39,996 bases of DNA from Candidatus Nitrosopumilus sp. (GTDB lineage: Archaea > Thermoproteota > Nitrososphaeria > Nitrososphaerales > Nitrososphaeraceae): assembly GCA_013821245.1 (NCBI GenBank), contig JACDHC010000003.1, forward strand, positions 1 through 39,996, read 5' to 3'. How positions within the stretch are numbered: the stretch's first letter is position 1; every line of letters begins with the position of its first letter. The notes below the pieces were generated by a model. The model made no database searches, had not been told where the DNA came from, and saw only the letters and a program-made list of their open reading frames with translations. Made by a program: the position numbers and the translations under genes. Positions 7,943 through 17,679 of the stretch are shown here, piece after piece.

Positions 7943-10147
7943 ATGCCGAAATTTAAATCGACACAGGATATTATCAGAATTATCGGAAACAGAGACCAAA
8001 TTAGGAATTTTGGTGTAATTGCTCACGTTGATCATGGAAAAACCACTATGAGTGACAGTCTTTTAGCCGCTTCTGGAATCATTTCTCCCAGTGTAGCCGG
8101 GCAGGCCCTTGCTCTTGACTCTATGAAACTTGAACAAAATAGACAAATGACAATAAGGGGAGCAAACGTCACATTATTTTATGAAAACGATGAAGGTAAA
8201 GAATACGTTATAAACATGATAGATACCCCTGGACACATAGATTTTACTGGCAGAGTGACCAGAGCTTTAAGGGCCATTGATGGGGTAGTTGTTGTTTCTG
8301 ATTCGGTTGAGGGAATCATGACCCAGACAGAAACGGTTACGCGCCAGGCTTTGGAAGAAAGGGTCAGACCAGTATTATACATTAACAAAATTGACAGATT
8401 GGTAAAAGAACTAAGATTAGATCCGGTCGCAATGCAAAAATGGTTATCAAATATTATTGCCGAATTCAATAGGTTAATCGACTTATATGCGGAACCTGAA
8501 ATAAAGGAAAAATGGAAGGTAAGTATTCAGGGTAATACTGTTGCTTTTGGTTCAGCCAAAGATAAATGGGGGTTTAACTTTCACGTGGCTCAGAAAAAGG
8601 GCATAAGCTTCAAAGATGTTTATGATGCCTACACGTCTACTGACACTAATGCAATAAAGAAATTGGCCGAAAGAGCACCATTGCATGATGCAGTTTTAGG
8701 AATGGTTGTGCAGCATCACCCACCACCTCATGTAGCTCAAAAGTACAGAATACCAAAGATATGGCAAGGTGATTTGGAATCGGATATTGGAAAAGCCCTG
8801 ATAAATTGCGATGAAAAAGGTCCAGCGCTGATGATGGTAACCACAATAAATGTTGATCCCCAAGCAGGAAGAGTTGCAACTGGCAGGCTATTTTCAGGTA
8901 CAATCAAAGATGGTGATGAAGTGTATTTAATAGATTCTAAGAGGGTTGGAAAAGTCCAATCTGTAAATATCTACATGGGGAATACTCGCGAAGTAGTAAG
9001 TGTTTTGCCATGTGGTAATATTCCAGCACTACTTGGACTTGATTATGCTGTTGCAGGAGAAACAATATCAACAGTCAAAAACGTCAACCCATTTGAATCT
9101 ATCAAATATGTTTCTGAGCCCGTAGTTACAATTGCAGTTGAACCAAAACATCCCAAGGACCTGCCAAAGCTTGTAGAAGCATTACGAAGGATTACCGTAG
9201 AAGATCCCAATCTTATTGTAAAGATAAATGAAGAATCTGGAGAAACATTGATGGCGGGAATGGGTGTGTTGCATCTTGAAATTGCATCTTCATTGTTGCA
9301 GGAGGCAGGTTTGGATGTCAAAACTACCCAGCCCCTAATTAACTACAGAGAAACCATAAAGGGCAGGACAGGTCCTCTGATGAGCAAGTCCCCAAACAAA
9401 CACAACAAAATTTTCATGAGGGCAGAGCCATTAAGTGAAGAGGTTATTGAGATGATAAGATCCGGCAAAATAAAAGAAGATATGGATAAAAAAGAACTAT
9501 CAAGATTATTGCGAGAAAAGGGTTGGAGTACTGATGATGCAAGGAGCGTTGTAACGGTAGATAGAAGCGGCAATATGCTATCAGATGAAACAAAGGGTGT
9601 TCAATTTGTTCAGGAATCTATGGATTCTATAAAGTCGGGTTTTGATGATGTTATACATTCTGGACCAATTGCACAAGAATCAGTTAGAGGATTGCGTTTC
9701 ATATTGCATCACTTTGTACCGCACGAAGACCCAGCGCACAGAGGACTTGCACAATTGATGCCTGCTACGAGAAGGGCATTGCTTGGCTGCATGCTTATGG
9801 CCGAACCGGTATTACTAGAGCCCATCTTAGGAATAGAGGTAAAATGCCCACAAGAGCAAATTGGGACTGTAGCTGGAATAATTTCAAGTAAAAGGGGAAA
9901 ATTGTTAAATGTAGACCAAAAGGGAATAATAGCAATCATGTTAGGCGAAGTGCCCGCCTCTGAGACTTTTGATCTTTCAGAGTTGATGAGAGGGGGTACT
10001 GCAGGTAAAGCTATGTGGAGCACCTATTTTAAAACATGGCAACCTATTCCTCAATCAGTATTTAAGAACATAGTCGCAGACGTAAGAAAAAGAAAAGGAC
10101 TAAACCCAGAGCCTCCAAAACCCGATGAATTTATAGACAAAGAATAA
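7943..10147 (+). CDS. fusA: Translation elongation factor 2 (aEF-2)
   Basis: This 734-residue GTPase drives ribosomal translocation. The P-loop AHVDHGKTT is at residues 27-35, the G3 motif DTPGH at 94-98 and G4 NKID at 148-151. Near the end, VPHEDPAHRG contains H599, the histidine expected to be modified to diphthamide, as in archaeal and eukaryotic EF-2. Domain IV and V sequences continue to the C-terminus without interruption. The ATG at 7943 (MPKFKSTQ) is preferred over a TTG four codons upstream because it fits the family start. It is monocistronic, with its stop 19 nt from the convergent membrane protein gene. Confidence 0.97.
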   Translation: MPKFKSTQDIIRIIGNRDQIRNFGVIAHVDHGKTTMSDSLLAASGIISPSVAGQALALDSMKLEQNRQMTIRGANVTLFYENDEGKEYVINMIDTPGHIDFTGRVTRALRAIDGVVVVSDSVEGIMTQTETVTRQALEERVRPVLYINKIDRLVKELRLDPVAMQKWLSNIIAEFNRLIDLYAEPEIKEKWKVSIQGNTVAFGSAKDKWGFNFHVAQKKGISFKDVYDAYTSTDTNAIKKLAERAPLHDAVLGMVVQHHPPPHVAQKYRIPKIWQGDLESDIGKALINCDEKGPALMMVTTINVDPQAGRVATGRLFSGTIKDGDEVYLIDSKRVGKVQSVNIYMGNTREVVSVLPCGNIPALLGLDYAVAGETISTVKNVNPFESIKYVSEPVVTIAVEPKHPKDLPKLVEALRRITVEDPNLIVKINEESGETLMAGMGVLHLEIASSLLQEAGLDVKTTQPLINYRETIKGRTGPLMSKSPNKHNKIFMRAEPLSEEVIEMIRSGKIKEDMDKKELSRLLREKGWSTDDARSVVTVDRSGNMLSDETKGVQFVQESMDSIKSGFDDVIHSGPIAQESVRGLRFILHHFVPHEDPAHRGLAQLMPATRRALLGCMLMAEPVLLEPILGIEVKCPQEQIGTVAGIISSKRGKLLNVDQKGIIAIMLGEVPASETFDLSELMRGGTAGKAMWSTYFKTWQPIPQSVFKNIVADVRKRKGLNPEPPKPDEFIDKE

Positions 10148-10166
10148 AAGATTCTCTTTTCTTATT

Positions 10167-11177
10167 TTACTTTATTCTGCAGGATTCCAAATAATTCTTT
10201 CGCAATAATTTAGCCATAAATATTATTGAAAGTACTAACAAGGGTATACTTATAAAAACAAATATTATTTGGTATATGCTTAAAAATGAAAATGTAATTA
10301 ATGAGCTAAACCCTGCCAAAGAGTAAAAAAAACTTCCAGCACAAGTTGGGCAACCAATAAATAAACCCGAAGTTATGCCAAATAAGCTAAAAAAATTTCT
10401 TTTTGATAGCCTTAATGATTTAATTTGCCTAATCAAATAAATGTTAAATGCTATATTGAAACCAACTAAAATAGAGATAACAACACCTAAAATAAAATTG
10501 ATAGGAATTAGGAGGATGGAAAAATTACTGTTGACTGAAAGTATTAACATTGGAACATAACCTATAGAATTGCAGCAAATTATTAGATTAGATTTGGGAT
10601 AATAACTATTTGTTAGGTTTCCAAAGTCATTTTGTCCTATTCCATTGTCTGAATTATTATGCAATGCAAAATTTTCAGAATGGGTATCATTGGCAGGTAT
10701 AGGTGTCTTGGGAAATAATGAAAATATAGTGCCATCATTATTAAAATATATAAATATATTTGACAGAAAAGCAAAAAAAACAAAATACACAACCGTAATA
10801 GAAATAAATATTATTTTGTTAATTTTTGATTTTAGGGTTGACTGAACGTAATACAGTAGTGTCGAAGGGTTTGAACCACTGTTGTTTTTGGGGAAAAAAG
10901 CCTTTTTTATTCCGACAAGAAAAACAGACAGAAAAATAAAAAAAGCCAGAAAAACCGACAAGGCAAAATTGTATAGTGTTTGGTTTATATAGATTGCATT
11001 TTCTGGAGCGGTGTTTCTTGAGTATATATAAAAGATAAGAAATAAAGAGATGCCACTTAGAATAGAAAGGTAAAGACCTTTTCTATATACTAAAGAGGAA
11101 GATCTTTTATTTTTATCCGTCAATAACAGACAACAGCTAACTAGGAAAATATTAGTTTTTAACCATAAAAAAAACAA
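10167..11177 (-). CDS. Multi-pass membrane protein with a CPTC motif, unknown function
   Basis: This 336-residue protein has about seven or eight hydrophobic segments and a soluble loop rich in asparagine and serine in the middle (about residues 155-190). The most distinctive site is LFIGCPTCAGSFFYSLAG near residue 280, where a CxxC pair sits at the edge of a helix. A cysteine pair in that place could be redox-active or bind a metal. The N-terminal start at 11177 is uncertain; the first 25 residues are weakly supported and a later start near the basic KNKRSSSLVYRKG segment is possible. It lies 63 nt downstream of mqnE on the same strand. I do not recognise the family. Confidence 0.65.
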   Translation of the reverse strand: MFFLWLKTNIFLVSCCLLLTDKNKRSSSLVYRKGLYLSILSGISLFLIFYIYSRNTAPENAIYINQTLYNFALSVFLAFFIFLSVFLVGIKKAFFPKNNSGSNPSTLLYYVQSTLKSKINKIIFISITVVYFVFFAFLSNIFIYFNNDGTIFSLFPKTPIPANDTHSENFALHNNSDNGIGQNDFGNLTNSYYPKSNLIICCNSIGYVPMLILSVNSNFSILLIPINFILGVVISILVGFNIAFNIYLIRQIKSLRLSKRNFFSLFGITSGLFIGCPTCAGSFFYSLAGFSSLITFSFLSIYQIIFVFISIPLLVLSIIFMAKLLRKNYLESCRIK

Positions 11178-11240
11178 TTGTAAACTGTAAATCCGATGAA
11201 AATAGGAAAAATAAATAATTTTGTTAATTAATTTACATGA

Positions 11241-12335
11241 TTATCCAATAATATTAAAAAAAGTATCTCGTTGGACAGGGTTTCTGTTAATCTCATTAAC
11301 TAAAAATTTTAGTTCTTTAACTGAGGTGTGGTTTGCTTTACCAGCAGCCTTAAATATTTCTTCAGAAAATGCAGTTCCCACCAAATCGTTGCCACCATAA
11401 CAAAGCGCCACCTGAGCTAGTTTTTTTCCCAAAGCAACCCAATAAACTGAAACATTTTTTAAAGAATTGTAAAGTAACAATCTTGAGACCGCAATTACTC
11501 TTAAATCATAGGTAGAAGGGCTTTCTGAAACCATAGTATGTTGTTTCTCCAACTCCGTGTTTTCTAAACTAAACTTCAAAGGAATAAAAGTAGTAAAACC
11601 ATGGGTTTTCTTATTTAACTCTCGTAGTTTTATTAAATGATCAATTATATCTTCAGGTGTTTCGATATGCCCAAATAGCATTGTACAGTTGCCTTTTAAT
11701 CCAACTTTATGGGCCTGATAAACAGTGTCTAACCATTCATCACCAGAGCATTTACCCAGAACAATTTTATCACGTGTTGGTTTACTAAAAATTTCAGCAC
11801 CCCCACCAGGAAGAGCATCCAATCCCGCTTCCTTTAGCCTTTGCAGTACCTCTTTTATAGAATTACGGGTTACTTTAGAAATGAAGAATATTTCTGCGGG
11901 TGTCAATGCTTTGATTATGACTTTTGGAAACTTTGATTTTATCGACCTAAACATGTTTTCATAATAATCAAGACCAAGTTTTGCATGAAAGCCCCCAACA
12001 ATATGCAACTCTGTGGCCCCTAAATCATTCACTGCAATCCCGGCTCTTTGTACAATTTGTGTTGGAGTCAATGTATATGCATCATTATCTTTTTCTTTTC
12101 TATAAAAGGCACATAGCTGACAACTTGCAACACAGATATTTGTATAATTTAAATAATAGGAGGAAACAAAACTCACGTTATCACCAACCAATTCTTTTCT
12201 TATTCTATCTGCTGCTGCTCCTAACAGAAATAAGTTTTCATCATTTATCAATTCTAATCCATCATTAAAGTTTAATTCCTCACCTGAAAGCACTTTTTCT
12301 AGGGATGAAGTAGGTTTGATAATAGTTTTAGACAA
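11241..12335 (-). CDS. mqnE: Aminofutalosine synthase (MqnE), radical SAM
   Basis: This 364-residue radical SAM enzyme has the cluster cysteines C68, C72 and C75 in NICVASCQLCAFYR, then ELHIVGGFH and LPGGGAEIF, which are typical of the MqnE branch of the MqnE/MqnC/CofH group. MqnE joins 3-[(1-carboxyvinyl)oxy]benzoate and S-adenosylmethionine to make aminofutalosine, an early menaquinone step. FGHIETPEDIIDHL in the C-terminal half also fits. Start is TTG at 12335, with a TATA-like TTTTAAAA at 12351-12360 upstream on this strand. It is divergent from mqnC. CofH-type function is unlikely because the context and motifs agree with menaquinone enzymes. Confidence 0.85.
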   Translation of the reverse strand: MSKTIIKPTSSLEKVLSGEELNFNDGLELINDENLFLLGAAADRIRKELVGDNVSFVSSYYLNYTNICVASCQLCAFYRKEKDNDAYTLTPTQIVQRAGIAVNDLGATELHIVGGFHAKLGLDYYENMFRSIKSKFPKVIIKALTPAEIFFISKVTRNSIKEVLQRLKEAGLDALPGGGAEIFSKPTRDKIVLGKCSGDEWLDTVYQAHKVGLKGNCTMLFGHIETPEDIIDHLIKLRELNKKTHGFTTFIPLKFSLENTELEKQHTMVSESPSTYDLRVIAVSRLLLYNSLKNVSVYWVALGKKLAQVALCYGGNDLVGTAFSEEIFKAAGKANHTSVKELKFLVNEINRNPVQRDTFFNIIG

Positions 12336-12490
12336 TTAATTATATAGATATTTTAAAAAATATAAGTGCTTTTAAAAAGGTCTTTTCTGTTTATAGCGTT
12401 AGATCTACATAACCACAAAATCAAAGAATAAATTATACCATGATTAAGTTTACTTGTTCTTTGCAAAATATCCATTTTATTGATAATTAT

Positions 12491-13588
12491 ATGAAAAACA
12501 CGGATCTTGTAAATATAATAAATAACATCATTAAACAAAATGACATACAACTAAATGATGTTATAAATCTTTTAGAAACAAAGGACATACAGCATCTTGG
12601 ATTAGTAAGTAACTACCTTAGAGAACTTTTGTTTGGAAAAACCGTGACTTTCATTAATAATTTAATCCTTAATTATACCAATGTGTGTATTACCAATTGC
12701 AAGTTTTGTGCTTTTTATAGGCCACCAAATCACCAAGAATCATATACAGTATCACAGGATGAAATATTAAAGAGAATTATCTTTGCAAAGTCAAATTTTA
12801 ACATCAAACAAGTATTATTCCAAGGTGGCCATAACCCAAAATTGAATATCGAATATTTTGAGGAAATCTTTAAAGCAATAAATCAAAAATGCCCCGATGT
12901 GGCCATTCATGGGTTATCCGCATCAGAAATAGATATGATTTCAAAGGTGAACAGATCAAGTACATCGGAAGTTTTGAATAGGCTAAAAGAAGCAGGATTG
13001 GTCTCCCTTCCAGGCGCTGGGGCAGAAATTCTAGATGATGATGTAAAAGAAATTATCAGCCCGTTAAAGATATCCAGTGATACATGGTTAAGGATAATGG
13101 AAGAGGCCCATCTTTTGGGTATAAAATCTTCTGCTACCATGATGTATGGAACCGTGGAATCAACAGAACAAAGAGCAAGACATTTAATGAAAATCCTAAG
13201 GCTCCAAAGAAAAACAAAAGGCTTTATGGCATTTATACCATGGAGTTTTGAACCAAATAATACAGAAATTCAAGATAAAGGATTAGTAAAGTATCCCCGT
13301 GGAGGTTTTGAACTATTAAAAATGATATCGGTATCTAGAATAATATTCCATGGCTTGATAGATCATTTACAATCATCTTGGCTAACAAACGGTGTTGGTA
13401 TGGCACAATTAGCTATTTTCCATGGGTCAGACGATTTTGGCGGGACCTTAATTGGAGAAGAAGTAGTTAGTGCAACTGGAGCTCGCTCTACCGAATTGTT
13501 AGCTGGAAATATAATAAACTCAATCAAATCAATGAAATTAATTCCAGCAGAAAGAAACAACAATTATGATATTATAAAGTACTATTAA
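12491..13588 (+). CDS. mqnC: Cyclic dehypoxanthinyl futalosine synthase (MqnC), radical SAM
   Basis: This protein of about 365 residues carries a radical SAM cluster in NVCITNCKFCAFYRPP, then QGGHNPKL, LPGAGAEILDD and ISPLK, which follow MqnC. MqnC closes the ring of dehypoxanthinyl futalosine, the step before MqnD. I prefer the ATG at 12491 (MKNTDLVN): family N-termini begin about there, and a TATA-like AAATTATA at 12429-12436 overlaps the alternative ATG at 12440, so a transcript from that box would not contain it. The longer form would add 17 residues. It is divergent from mqnE. Confidence 0.85.
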   Translation: MKNTDLVNIINNIIKQNDIQLNDVINLLETKDIQHLGLVSNYLRELLFGKTVTFINNLILNYTNVCITNCKFCAFYRPPNHQESYTVSQDEILKRIIFAKSNFNIKQVLFQGGHNPKLNIEYFEEIFKAINQKCPDVAIHGLSASEIDMISKVNRSSTSEVLNRLKEAGLVSLPGAGAEILDDDVKEIISPLKISSDTWLRIMEEAHLLGIKSSATMMYGTVESTEQRARHLMKILRLQRKTKGFMAFIPWSFEPNNTEIQDKGLVKYPRGGFELLKMISVSRIIFHGLIDHLQSSWLTNGVGMAQLAIFHGSDDFGGTLIGEEVVSATGARSTELLAGNIINSIKSMKLIPAERNNNYDIIKYY

Positions 13589-13891
13589 ATAGACAAATAC
13601 GCATCATTTTAATTATTTGTTTAAATATATTTTTTTATCTTAAAGGTTTAGGCAACTATTGTAAATTAAAGTTATCATATTTTCACCTAAAGTAATAAGA
13701 ATAAAACAAATAATGCTTAATGATTCCCGTTATGGTAATTTTGATCTTTTAAAATTGTGTCACTACCTATCACCCATAAGATACAATAGAAATATAGACA
13801 TTGGCGACAATTTTGATTATGCCTATATAATGGTAAAATTCCACAATATCGTAAATAGATTTATAAACGTATTTATGTAAAATCCATAATT
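13589..13891. other. Intergenic region before HMG-CoA synthase
   Basis: This stretch of 303 bp holds one 55-codon ATG frame at 13713-13880 on the plus strand, with asparagine- and tyrosine-rich sequence and no recognisable motif. I regard it as probably non-coding because the promoter of the downstream gene lies inside it. Confidence 0.4.
13860..13867 (+). promoter_or_regulatory. TATA box for HMG-CoA synthase
   Basis: TTTATAAA lies 25-32 nt before the GTG start at 13892. That spacing predicts a leaderless transcript and supports the GTG as the true start. Confidence 0.55.
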
Positions 13892-15289
13892 GTGCCAGTA
13901 GGTATAGATGACCTGGCTATCTATGTTCCAAAACTTTATATCGACTACAAAGACTTTGCTGAAGCAAGAGGCATCGACCCACAGAAACTAGAATATGGGA
14001 TTGGAATAAAAAAGATGGCCTTAGCAGATGCTAATCAAGACCCCGCATGCATGGCTGCCAATGCGTGTATGAGGGTTATGAAAAAAAACGATTTAAACCC
14101 GCAAGATATAGGTAGAATCTATGTAGCAACTGAATCTGCTTTAGACGAATCAAAAGCTATGAATTCATTTGTAATCGGAATGCTAGAACAGGTTTATGGT
14201 GAGGACTCTTTAGAACATGCAGGCGGAATAGAATGCAAGTTTGCATGCGTAAGTGGCTCATATGCACTTTATGATAATGCAAATTGGATCAGAGCCGGTG
14301 AAAATGGTGATAAATCTGCAATCGTCATTGTAAGCGATATTGCAAAATACGATATCGGTTCGGCCGGTGAGTATACTCAAGGCGCTGGTGCCGTAGCTTT
14401 GCTCATCAAAAACAATCCCAGGTTATTAGCTTTTGATGAAAAGGTGGCATCAACAATAATAAAAAACGAGTATGATTTCTATAGACCTTTTGGAAAGGAA
14501 ACTCCTCTTGTAAATGGGGTTTATTCGAATTTACTTTATCTAATCCAGGTAAGAAAAGCACTTGAAGCATATAAAGAAAAGGCGATAAAACAGGGTTACA
14601 TAAAACTCAAGGAAGGAGAATCCATCACCGATCATATAGACTACATTAATGTGCATCTACCATATAGAAAAATGGGTGAAAAAGCATTGGCTTACCTATT
14701 AAGACACGAATGGAGACATTTACCCCGATGGAAAGACATAACAACACATCTTAAATTAGATGAGCCTATTCCAAAAGATCCGAGAGGAACCATTGAATCA
14801 TTGTTGGCGGATACTGAATTCATGAAAGCAGACGAGAAATTTAGAAAAGAATTTATGAAAACAACTTATTATCGGGAAGTTTTTGATAAAAAAATGTCTT
14901 CATCATTAGAAGCTTCTGCGATAATTGGAAATCTTTATACCGCTTCAATGTATATGGGACTAAGAAGCCTCGTAGAATTTGAATTTGGTAAAGGATTTGA
15001 CCTCTACAATAAAAGGGTCGGTTTTGGCTCCTATGGTAGTGGATGTAGCGCAATGGTATTCTCAGGCGTATTTCAGGAAGGGTACAAAGAAATAGCAAGC
15101 AAAATGAACCTAGATAAAGAAATAGGAACTAGAACCAAAATATCAATAAACAACTATGAAAAACTACACAGTAATACCAAAAAGTTTGATGAAGCGTTTT
15201 TGAGTGCGGAAAATGAATTCATATTAGTAAGCATAGGTGGAATAACAGCAGATAGAGCAGGTTTTAGAGAATACTGCTATGCATCATAA
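13892..15289 (+). CDS. mvaS: Hydroxymethylglutaryl-CoA synthase
   Basis: This 465-residue thiolase-fold enzyme condenses acetyl-CoA and acetoacetyl-CoA to HMG-CoA, the entry to the mevalonate pathway for archaeal isoprenoid lipids. Catalytic residues are visible: E81 in VATESALDESKA, the nucleophile C119 in KFACVSGSYAL, and H255 in VHLPYRKMG. GSYGSGCSAMVFSG near the end closes the active site. It is about 100 residues longer than the roughly 350-residue enzyme of methanogens and resembles the bacterial/eukaryotic length class. GTG start with a well-placed TATA box. No acetoacetyl-CoA thiolase gene is adjacent, unlike in many archaea. Confidence 0.93.
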   Translation: MPVGIDDLAIYVPKLYIDYKDFAEARGIDPQKLEYGIGIKKMALADANQDPACMAANACMRVMKKNDLNPQDIGRIYVATESALDESKAMNSFVIGMLEQVYGEDSLEHAGGIECKFACVSGSYALYDNANWIRAGENGDKSAIVIVSDIAKYDIGSAGEYTQGAGAVALLIKNNPRLLAFDEKVASTIIKNEYDFYRPFGKETPLVNGVYSNLLYLIQVRKALEAYKEKAIKQGYIKLKEGESITDHIDYINVHLPYRKMGEKALAYLLRHEWRHLPRWKDITTHLKLDEPIPKDPRGTIESLLADTEFMKADEKFRKEFMKTTYYREVFDKKMSSSLEASAIIGNLYTASMYMGLRSLVEFEFGKGFDLYNKRVGFGSYGSGCSAMVFSGVFQEGYKEIASKMNLDKEIGTRTKISINNYEKLHSNTKKFDEAFLSAENEFILVSIGGITADRAGFREYCYAS

Positions 15290-15368
15290 AAAGCTTCTGA
15301 AAAACACAGGGTAACCGGTTGTGCGATAATGAACTATAAAATTCCAAAAATATTTCCTTTTACTATAG

Positions 15369-16604
15369 TTAACTAACGATTTTGAAATTAATATTTTGCT
15401 TCTTAAACAACCCTATCAATATATCAGATTGATCTCTATTTTCAAACTCTAGGCTCAAATATACACCAGCAGTTCCAGCAGGTATATTAGAACTAAGCCT
15501 GTCATGGACGACTTCCACAATATTTACGTTAGCTTTTGAAATTTCATCTACTATGTTTTTTAGTGCTCCAGGTTTGTCTGGCAAATCCACGAATATCTTT
15601 AAAAATCGTCCTGTTTGCATTAACCCCTTTGCAACTACCTGTCCCAAAAGGTACATGTCTACATTTCCACCAGATATTATAGAAACAATGTTTTTCTTGT
15701 TCTGTGATTTGAGTCTTTCATTAGAAATAAGGTATGCAAGAGATGCCGCACCTGCTGGCTCTGCTACAATTTTTGATCGCTCCATTAGCAAAAACATTGT
15801 CTTTACGATAGACAAATCATCAACTAAAACTATATCGTCTACATATTTTCTTACAAGTTCAAATGTTAACTCTCCGGGAGTTTTAACCGAAATACCATCA
15901 GCAATTGTATATCCGTTTTGAAATTTAGTGATTTTATTTGCCTCGATTGATTTTTTCATTGTAGGAAAAGCTGCAGATTCAACTCCTATTATTTTCACAT
16001 CTGATTTAATGGATTTAAACACCAAGGCAATCCCAGCAATCAATCCACCGCCACCAACTGGCACGTAGACTTCGTCAATATCCTTTAAATCCTCCAATAT
16101 TTCCAGACCTATTGTACCTTGACCTGCGATAACGCTTGGGTCTTCAAAAGCAGGTATTATTGTTTTATTTTCTTTTTCAGCTATTTCTTTAATAGATGCA
16201 GATGATTCATCATAATCATTCCCATAACGTATCACTTTTGCCCCATAGGATTTGGTAGCTGCAATTTTTGCTGGTGACGCGTTTTTTGGCATTACGATTG
16301 TACATGGTATATTGTTCATCAAAGAAGCATAAGCAACTCCTTGAGCGTGATTACCAGCAGATGCAGCTATTACGCCATTTTTTTTTATATCATTTGGAAT
16401 ATTGTTTATCTTTGTAATTGCCCCTCTCACTTTGAAGGATCCAGTCTTTTGGAGACATTCAAGTTTTAGATAGATATTATTTCCACAGATATTAGAAAAG
16501 GTAGTTGATTTTAGCATGTCTATTTTCCTAATATTTGATTGTGACAGAATTTTTTGAGATTCCTTTATTTTGTTTAGATCTATAGTGGAAATTTCTTTTC
16601 CCAA
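15369..16604 (-). CDS. ilvA: Threonine ammonia-lyase with C-terminal ACT domain
   Basis: This 411-residue PLP enzyme deaminates threonine to 2-oxobutanoate, feeding isoleucine synthesis. The PLP lysine is K58 in TGSFKVRGA; AASAGNHAQGVAY and the phosphate-binding PVGGGGLIAG follow as in the fold-type II family. The last 75 or so residues (FLKIFVDLPDKPGALKNIV onward) form one ACT domain, which commonly binds an amino acid for feedback control. A single ACT resembles the shorter TdcB-like forms with regulatory tail found in many prokaryotes. Start is TTG at 16604. A serine-dehydratase role cannot be excluded. Confidence 0.9.
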   Translation of the reverse strand: MGKEISTIDLNKIKESQKILSQSNIRKIDMLKSTTFSNICGNNIYLKLECLQKTGSFKVRGAITKINNIPNDIKKNGVIAASAGNHAQGVAYASLMNNIPCTIVMPKNASPAKIAATKSYGAKVIRYGNDYDESSASIKEIAEKENKTIIPAFEDPSVIAGQGTIGLEILEDLKDIDEVYVPVGGGGLIAGIALVFKSIKSDVKIIGVESAAFPTMKKSIEANKITKFQNGYTIADGISVKTPGELTFELVRKYVDDIVLVDDLSIVKTMFLLMERSKIVAEPAGAASLAYLISNERLKSQNKKNIVSIISGGNVDMYLLGQVVAKGLMQTGRFLKIFVDLPDKPGALKNIVDEISKANVNIVEVVHDRLSSNIPAGTAGVYLSLEFENRDQSDILIGLFKKQNINFKIVS

Positions 16605-16713
16605 ATAAAAAAAGATTTAAGGTTTATTTAAATTTAGTTGTTTAGAATATGCGATGTTTTTCCCAGGCAAAAGTCTTGTGTACGTATGTTGTTCAAATAA
16701 GAGGTTTTAAGAA

Positions 16714-17589
16714 TTATTTTTTAAATATATTGATTAGAGCATAAAATTCTTTCTCGATTTTTGATATTTCAGTTACATTTATTTTTTCAAAATTAATCAC
16801 AGAGGTTTTCTCATGAGTTTTTTTATTTTTTATTAACTCAAAATCCATATTGTATGCTATTCCCTCCTCTCCTATCATCAATTTGTTAGAGTCAATGGAA
16901 GCAGGGTTTATTTGATATAACTCGATTGTAAAATTTTCTAATTCTTTTTTCAAAGATTGTATCAATTGTAAATTTTGGTTAAGTTCGGGAAATGTACTTT
17001 CAACTTCAGATGCTGTTTCAGCTAGGCTTTTAGAGAGATCTTGTTTGGTAAAAAGTTCCTCAAATAGTTTAGTATTATCTGTATCTTTATAGCCTAAATT
17101 TTCTAATTCCTGTTTTATTAATTGATCGCCTTTTTTTGAAATTTCAGATTTAACATTGGAATTTCTTTCCTCTAAATCTCTAATTTTTTTACTTATGCGG
17201 ATGATATCTTTATCCGTTTTATAATATAAAAGAGCATGAAATTGAATTCCCATGTATATATAAAAATAATAATTTTCAATTTCTATACTAATCTGAAAGA
17301 AAATTCTATGCAAATCGTCTGTTTTTGCTGACTGGACGGAAACAACCTTCCAAGAGCTTAATGAACCAACTTCTTTTTCCTTATTGAAAAAATAGTTTAA
17401 TACTCGGTCTGGATCAAAGGTATTTGTTTCTATAACTGTAAAATCGGCTAACATTACCTTTGTTTTCACAGTTTGAAGATTTTTTTTTATTGAGAATTCA
17501 AAGCTATCCCTAAGGTCGTCATTTACTTTATTGATAAATGTAACAAATTCGACATCCTTTTTTCCTTTTACAATTATTGGCAACCTCAT
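16714..17589 (-). CDS. Coiled-coil protein, unknown function
   Basis: This 291-residue soluble protein has no signal peptide or membrane helix. The middle (about residues 130-225) is rich in lysine, glutamate, leucine and glutamine with heptad-like spacing (KKIRDLEERNSNVKSEISKK and onward), indicating coiled coil. The N-terminal half has beta-rich sequence ending in FYIYMGIQFHALLYYKT. I do not recognise a family. It starts with ATG at 17589 and is divergent from the RAM-domain gene, with 90 nt between them. Confidence 0.7.
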   Translation of the reverse strand: MRLPIIVKGKKDVEFVTFINKVNDDLRDSFEFSIKKNLQTVKTKVMLADFTVIETNTFDPDRVLNYFFNKEKEVGSLSSWKVVSVQSAKTDDLHRIFFQISIEIENYYFYIYMGIQFHALLYYKTDKDIIRISKKIRDLEERNSNVKSEISKKGDQLIKQELENLGYKDTDNTKLFEELFTKQDLSKSLAETASEVESTFPELNQNLQLIQSLKKELENFTIELYQINPASIDSNKLMIGEEGIAYNMDFELIKNKKTHEKTSVINFEKINVTEISKIEKEFYALINIFKK

Positions 17590-17679
17590 TAAATTTACAA
17601 TTGAATGAATCTATTTATTATTTACATGAGAATTATGCTTATCAATAGATTAAAATAATATATTATAAATTAATATGCA

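Noticed and set aside
11241-13588. CofG/CofH pair for coenzyme F420
   Set aside because: The LPGGGAEI and LPGAGAEI sites and the nearby mqnD fit the menaquinone enzymes better.
13713-13880. 55-codon ATG frame before HMG-CoA synthase
   Set aside because: It contains the TATA box of the downstream gene and has composition typical of chance AT-rich frames.
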